Assembly: GCA_003028315.1 (NCBI GenBank)
Contig: CP028150.1
Location: 1,426,001 to 1,490,000 of the forward strand
Length of the DNA: 64,000 nt
Direction of reading: 5' to 3'
Source of the DNA: Neisseria mucosa
GTDB lineage: Bacteria; Pseudomonadota; Gammaproteobacteria; Burkholderiales; Neisseriaceae
Shown in pieces: positions 60,171 through 64,000 of this stretch. Numbering within the stretch: position 1 is the first letter of the stretch; every line of letters starts with the position of its first letter. The notes beneath the pieces were generated by a model, which did no database searches, had not been told where the DNA came from, and saw only the letters and a program-made list of their open reading frames with translations. A program made the translations under genes and the position numbers.

Positions 60171-61549
60171 CAATCGTCTCCGCCGGAATCCATCGCGGGA
60201 TCGGATTTGGTATCGCTGCGCGCCTGCATTCCCGCCTTAATCATCGCGATGCTGCTCGGTGCCTGGCTTTCGTTCAGGATGCGGACTTCGCGCTGCGGAT
60301 AAGGGAACTCGATGCCGTGTTCGTTAAACTGCCGCCAAATATCCAGAAAAATCGCCGATTGCAGCGCGGCAAAACCGTTTTCAGGATCTTTTACCCAATA
60401 TGTCACGCGCAAATCAATACCGTTGTCGCCGAAATTGGTAACCACTGCCAAAGGTGCAGGATTTTCTGATACGCGGGATTGTGCGGCGGCGGCGCTTTTT
60501 ATGATTTCCAAAGCTTTAATCAAGTCGGAATGATAGGCGACCTGTATATTGAATGCCTGCTGTAATTCGCGGCTGGTATACGATTCGTTGACCACCATTG
60601 AAGTAACGAACGTCTCGTTCGGAATCAGCGCTTCCGTGCCGTTTGCATTGCGCAACACGACAAAACGCGAGGTAATTTTGGTGACATAGCCGGTAAAGTT
60701 ATTGACCGTCAGACGGTCGTTCATACGGATAGAGCGGTCGCCCAAAATGATAAAGCCGGAAATATAGTTGCTCGCCACTTTTTGCAGACCGAAACCGATA
60801 CCGACACCCAACGCACCGCCGAACACCGACAATACCGTCAAATCAATCCCCACCAGCGGCAGCGCAATCAAGACCGCCAAAACCATCATCACCGTTTTGA
60901 TGATTTTGGACAAAATCATGGACAGGTTATTGTCCAGGCTGCTTTTCTCCAAACGCTCGCCGATAAAACGCGCCAACCACGACGCGCCTATCATCAGAAG
61001 CCCGACCCACAAAATCCCGTTCAGAATCATCAACAGGCTCAGTTTGCCCGAACCGACCGAGAAGCTGATGCCGTCGAGCATCGCCAAAATCTTATCGTCC
61101 AAGCCCGACAGCCAAAGCACGAACCCTACCCACAAAACCATAGAGACTGATTTCTCCAGCCAGTCGGTCAGTTTGTTTTGCGGCAAAGCGGCATGAACGA
61201 CCGCCACGCTGACCCGAATCAAAATCATCCAGCGCGCCGCCAAAATCAGCAGATGCAGCCATACCGCGCGAAACTCCGTCAGGTTGCAGACAAACAAAGC
61301 CGCCGCGCCGAAAATCATCATCAGCACCGGCCACAAAATCCGCCTGCCGATATGCCGCAATAGCGCGAAGTTACCTTGTTCCGCAAAGAAATAACGGTTT
61401 TTTAGTCGGTTTGACAACCAAAACGCTACCGCCATCAGTATCAATACGCCGACCAGCTCAATCCAGCCCGAAACCTGTCCGAAATTGCGCTCTACCAAGC
61501 TAGACGTAAACGCCTGACGCGCAAACAATTCATGCAAAATATTGTCCAT
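60170..61549 (-). CDS. MscS-family mechanosensitive channel
   Basis: An inner-membrane channel that opens under membrane tension and releases solutes. The 459-residue protein has extra N-terminal helices (about residues 25-200), then the conserved pore helix and hinge VFGGALGVGIGFGLQKVASNYISGF, and the cytoplasmic beta and alpha/beta domain with VLRNANGTEALIPNETFVTS and RVTYWVKDPENGF. It is longer than E. coli MscS, more like the YbdG/YjeP-type larger channels. The ATG at 61549 is preferred to a longer frame from 61612. Upstream of and overlapping nudB. Confidence 0.88.
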   Translation of the reverse strand: MDNILHELFARQAFTSSLVERNFGQVSGWIELVGVLILMAVAFWLSNRLKNRYFFAEQGNFALLRHIGRRILWPVLMMIFGAAALFVCNLTEFRAVWLHLLILAARWMILIRVSVAVVHAALPQNKLTDWLEKSVSMVLWVGFVLWLSGLDDKILAMLDGISFSVGSGKLSLLMILNGILWVGLLMIGASWLARFIGERLEKSSLDNNLSMILSKIIKTVMMVLAVLIALPLVGIDLTVLSVFGGALGVGIGFGLQKVASNYISGFIILGDRSIRMNDRLTVNNFTGYVTKITSRFVVLRNANGTEALIPNETFVTSMVVNESYTSRELQQAFNIQVAYHSDLIKALEIIKSAAAAQSRVSENPAPLAVVTNFGDNGIDLRVTYWVKDPENGFAALQSAIFLDIWRQFNEHGIEFPYPQREVRILNESQAPSSIAMIKAGMQARSDTKSDPAMDSGGDD

Positions 61550-61798
61550 CAGCCCTGTTTTTTCATTAAAAATCAAAGCAGCAATTATATAGCAGCCATA
61601 AAATTCCGCCACACTCGTTTACCGAACAAAGGTCGTCTGAAAATATGGCGGATTCAAGTGAAAAACAAGACATCCCGTCTGCCCTACCCGACCTTACGTC
61701 AAACAAATTCAAAGCCGCTTCAAACAGATAGCCCAAACCGCCCTGCCTTACGCTTGCCAAAGCCGGACAAGAAAACTATAATCCCAAACTTCTCGAGT

Positions 61799-61875
61799 CG
61801 GAGTGTGGCGCAGTCTGGTAGCGCACTTGCATGGGGTGCAAGGGGTCGAAGGTTCGAATCCTTTCACTCCGACCA
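61799..61875 (+). tRNA. tRNA-Pro(GGG)
   Basis: A full cloverleaf: acceptor CGGAGTG / CACTCCG, anticodon arm CTTGC-ATGGGGT-GCAAG with anticodon GGG, T-arm AGGTTCGAATCCT and encoded CCA. Confidence 0.97.
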
Positions 61876-61883
61876 AAAATTCA

Positions 61884-61918
61884 ACAGCCCGGTCATTTTT
61901 GACCGGGCTGTTTTTTTT
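61884..61918 (+). terminator. Terminator of tRNA-Pro
   Basis: ACAGCCCGGTCA / TGACCGGGCTGT with a TTTT loop and eight T residues. Confidence 0.92.
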
Positions 61919-61941
61919 GCCTTTGACTGTCTCAAATCTTA

Positions 61942-62043
61942 TATAGTGGATTAACTTTAAACCAGTACGGCGTTGCCTTGCCGTACTATCTGTACTGTCT
62001 GCGGCTTCGTCGCCTTGTCCTGATTTAAATTTAATCCACTATA
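61942..62043. repeat. Correia element, 5 bases shorter than the others
   Basis: TATAGTGGATTAACTTTAAA to TTTAATCCACTATA, 102 bases. The arm GTTGCCTCGCCTTGCC is reduced to GTTGCCTTGCC. Confidence 0.93.
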
Positions 62044-62062
62044 TCTCAAGCGTTTCAATCAA

Positions 62063-62107
62063 AAGGTCGTCTGAAAACCCCAAATCAAGGTTTTCAGACG
62101 ACCTTTT
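62063..62107 (-). terminator. DUS-pair terminator of pncB
   Basis: AAAGGTCGTCTGAAAACC and GGTTTTCAGACGACCTTTTGCC, 17 bases after the pncB stop. Confidence 0.65.
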
Positions 62108-62123
62108 GCCGTTTTTCAGTTAA

Positions 62124-63347
62124 TCACTCCTCTGCCTTCGGCTCGGGAACGTCAAACACCTGACGCAGGTAGGCGAGGAAGGTTTTGTTGGTGGTCATGG
62201 TTTTGCCCGGAGAGTCGGAGAGTTTGGCGACGGACTGACCGTTGCACTCGACGAGTTTCAAAACGATGTTCAGCGGGGTATGGCCCATGTCGTTGGTGAG
62301 GTTGGTACCGATACCGAAGCTGGTTTTGAATCGGTCTTTGAAATATTGGTGCAACGCCCACGAGCGTTCGATGTCCAAACCGTCTGAGAAGGTCAGCATT
62401 TTGGTGCGGCTGTCGATTTTGAGTTTTTTATAGTGGGCATGCGCTTTGTCGCCCCATACATAGGGGTCGCCGCTGTCGTGGCGCAGACCGTCGAAGAGTT
62501 TGGCGAAATAGAGGTCGAAGTCGCGCAAGAAGGCGTCCATGCCGACCACGTCGGTCAGCGCGATGCCGAGGTCGCCGCGGTATTCGTGTACCCAGCTTTC
62601 GAGGGCAGCTTTTTGGAAATTGCGCAGGCGCACATCGAGGGCTTGGAAGGCTTGGAGGAACTCGTGCGCCATCGTGCCGATGGGGGTGATGCCGATTTTT
62701 TTGGCGAGATAAACGTTGCTGGTACCGCGCACGATGTCGGGGGCGGCTTCAATCAGGGTGCGGATGACGTGTTCCTGCCAATCGAGGGTGTAGCGGCGGC
62801 GGGTGCCGAAGTCGGAGATGAGGAACGGCGGATCATCGGGATTTTGCGCAGCGGAGATTTCTTTGAGGCGTTGCGCTTTGGCTTGGAGGCGGCGTTCGCC
62901 TTCTTCAATGACGGCGGGGGTTTCGAGACGGCGGAAGTAGAGTTCGTTGACGATGGCGAGGATGAAGATTTCAAAGAACATCGCCTGAATCATAGGCCCT
63001 TCGATGCGGATGTTCAGACGACCTTCTGAATCAGGGCTGACTTTAACGAAGCGGCGTTGGAGTTGGAAGAGTTCGAGATAATCGACAAAGTCGCTTTTGA
63101 TGAAGCGCAGGCTGCGCAGGTAGTCGAGTTCGTCGTGGGTGAAGCGCAGTTGGCAGAGTGCGTCGAGTTCTCGTTCCAAGTCGCTTTGGATGTCGGCAAG
63201 CGGGTAAACCATGTCGACGTTGCGACAGCGGAACTCATAAAGGCTGTGGGTTTGGGGGAATTGGTGCAGTATCACCTGAAGCATGGTGAACTTGTACAGG
63301 TCGGTGTCGAGCAGGGAGCGGATAACGGGCGTTTGAGGTGCGGTCAT
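62124..63347 (-). CDS. pncB: Nicotinate phosphoribosyltransferase
   Basis: Makes nicotinate mononucleotide from nicotinate and PRPP in NAD salvage. The 407-residue enzyme begins with IRSLLDTDLYKFTMLQVILH and has SDFGTRRRYTLDWQEHVIRT (near 169), GTSNVYLAKKIGITPIGTMAHE (near 197, with the phosphorylated His) and LRHDSGDPYVWGDKAHAHY (near 288). Full length. It precedes the second IS30 copy. Confidence 0.95.
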   Translation of the reverse strand: MTAPQTPVIRSLLDTDLYKFTMLQVILHQFPQTHSLYEFRCRNVDMVYPLADIQSDLERELDALCQLRFTHDELDYLRSLRFIKSDFVDYLELFQLQRRFVKVSPDSEGRLNIRIEGPMIQAMFFEIFILAIVNELYFRRLETPAVIEEGERRLQAKAQRLKEISAAQNPDDPPFLISDFGTRRRYTLDWQEHVIRTLIEAAPDIVRGTSNVYLAKKIGITPIGTMAHEFLQAFQALDVRLRNFQKAALESWVHEYRGDLGIALTDVVGMDAFLRDFDLYFAKLFDGLRHDSGDPYVWGDKAHAHYKKLKIDSRTKMLTFSDGLDIERSWALHQYFKDRFKTSFGIGTNLTNDMGHTPLNIVLKLVECNGQSVAKLSDSPGKTMTTNKTFLAYLRQVFDVPEPKAEE

Positions 63348-63448
63348 GGCTTTTCTCTCGTTCAGCGTAAATGTAAAGCATTATTAGAACACGGTTAGAC
63401 GGACGGGTGTTACTTTTTTTTGACAGGGGAAATGCTGAAAAGGTCGGC

Positions 63449-64000
63449 GGATTCGCATTTGAAGTGCAACTTTCCATAACAGAAAAAGGCCAGTATGCGG
63501 TAGCATACGGCCTTTCCTGCAAGAAAGATTGCCATGAGCTACACACAACTGACCCAAGACGAACGATACCATATCCAATACCTGTCCCGCCACTGCACCA
63601 TCGCCGAAATCGCCAAACAACTTAACCGCCACAAAAGCACCATCAGCCGAGAAATCAAGCGGCACTGCATCCAAGGACAGCAATACAGCGCCGAAAAAGC
63701 ACAGAAGCAAAGCCGGCTGACCAAACAGCACCGGCGAAAACCCTATAAGCTCGATTCGCAGCTGATTTAACACATCGACACCCTTATCCGCCGCAAACTC
63801 AGTCCCGAACAAGTATGCGCCTACCTGCATAAACACCACGAGATCATACTCCATCACAGCACCGTTTACCGCTACCTCCGCCAAGACAAAAGCAACGGCG
63901 GCACTTTGTGGCAACATCTCAGAATATGCAGCAAACCCTACCGCAAACGCTACGGCAGCACATGGACCAGAGGCAAAGTGCCCGACCGCGTCGGCATAGA
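63449..64000 (+). mobile_element. IS30-family element, left part, second copy
   Basis: The left end GGATTCGCATTTGAAGTGCA (63449) and leader are the same as in the copy at 21238, including the leader hairpin (about 63486-63515). The bases before it are AAAAGGTCGGC, again the first half of a DUS. The right end lies beyond the window. Confidence 0.85.
63534..64000 (+). pseudogene. IS30-family transposase with an early stop, 3' part outside the window
   Basis: The frame MSYTQLTQDERYHIQYLSRH includes the HTH (TIAEIAKQLNRHKSTISREI) that copy 1 lacks. A TAA at 63768-63770 stands where the other copy has CAA (Q), so translation stops after 78 residues. The frame resumes after it and continues to the end of the window (VPDRVG). 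Confidence 0.82.

Overview
The window is from a commensal Neisseria. The main sign is a DNA uptake sequence (DUS) of the AGGTCGTCTGAA type, present in dozens of copies and mostly as head-to-head pairs behind genes. That dialect belongs to the N. mucosa / N. sicca / N. macacae group; meningococci and gonococci use GCCGTCTGAA. Six Correia (CREE/NEMIS) elements, two dRS3 repeats, an IS30-family element of the IS1655 type and the gene neighbourhoods (ptsN-hprK-rapZ, proQ next to aroC, lolB-ispE-tRNA-Gln-prs-rplY, an XRE regulator before glnD) point the same way. The species assignment is inference.

Layout. 1-8160: end of kdsD, an RsmB-like methyltransferase, scpB, two small conserved genes, lipid-anchored azurin, a DUF721/DciA gene and secA. 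8196-10497: a nest of mobile elements, namely an IS3-family element split by an IS5-family element and by a Correia element, with a second Correia element inside the IS5 copy. 10523-16000: a membrane protein, glnS, a DeoR regulator, a nitroreductase and serC. 16260-21213: the rimP-nusA-infB operon with a hairpin leader and an apparent frameshift in rimP. 21238-25432: an IS30-family copy followed by a large orphan RTX protein. 25600-34200: a candidate sRNA, proQ, aroC, a TSUP transporter, trmA, a GntR regulator, a second candidate sRNA, an OsmC protein, the UPF0210/UPF0237 pair and a NYN-LOTUS protein between them. 34300-49800: metabolic and housekeeping genes (alr, a fructokinase-like kinase, thiD, argF, ogt, dapE, ylqF, rapZ-hprK-ptsN, ubiA, a pseudouridine synthase, galU, a CoA-type Nudix hydrolase). 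50000-55550: TPR gene, lolB, ispE, three identical tRNA-Gln genes, prs and rplY. 55600-63350: an FNR-controlled sRNA (AniS/FnrS type), an XRE regulator, glnD, ppa, nudB, an MscS channel, tRNA-Pro and pncB. 63449-64000: start of a second IS30 copy, cut by the window end.

Most protein genes are core metabolism or information processing and look intact. The less expected content lies between genes. There are three intergenic transcription units with a promoter-like sequence, an unstructured stretch and a strong intrinsic terminator but no protein gene. One of them carries a perfect FNR box at the class II position, and another lies close to the gene for the RNA chaperone ProQ. Insertion sequences sit at or inside DUS-pair terminators (IS3 behind secA; both IS30 copies at a DUS half-site), which suggests that these abundant hairpins act as landing sites. 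Possible operators precede the DeoR regulator and the sugar kinase. I saw no CRISPR array, prophage or restriction-modification system.
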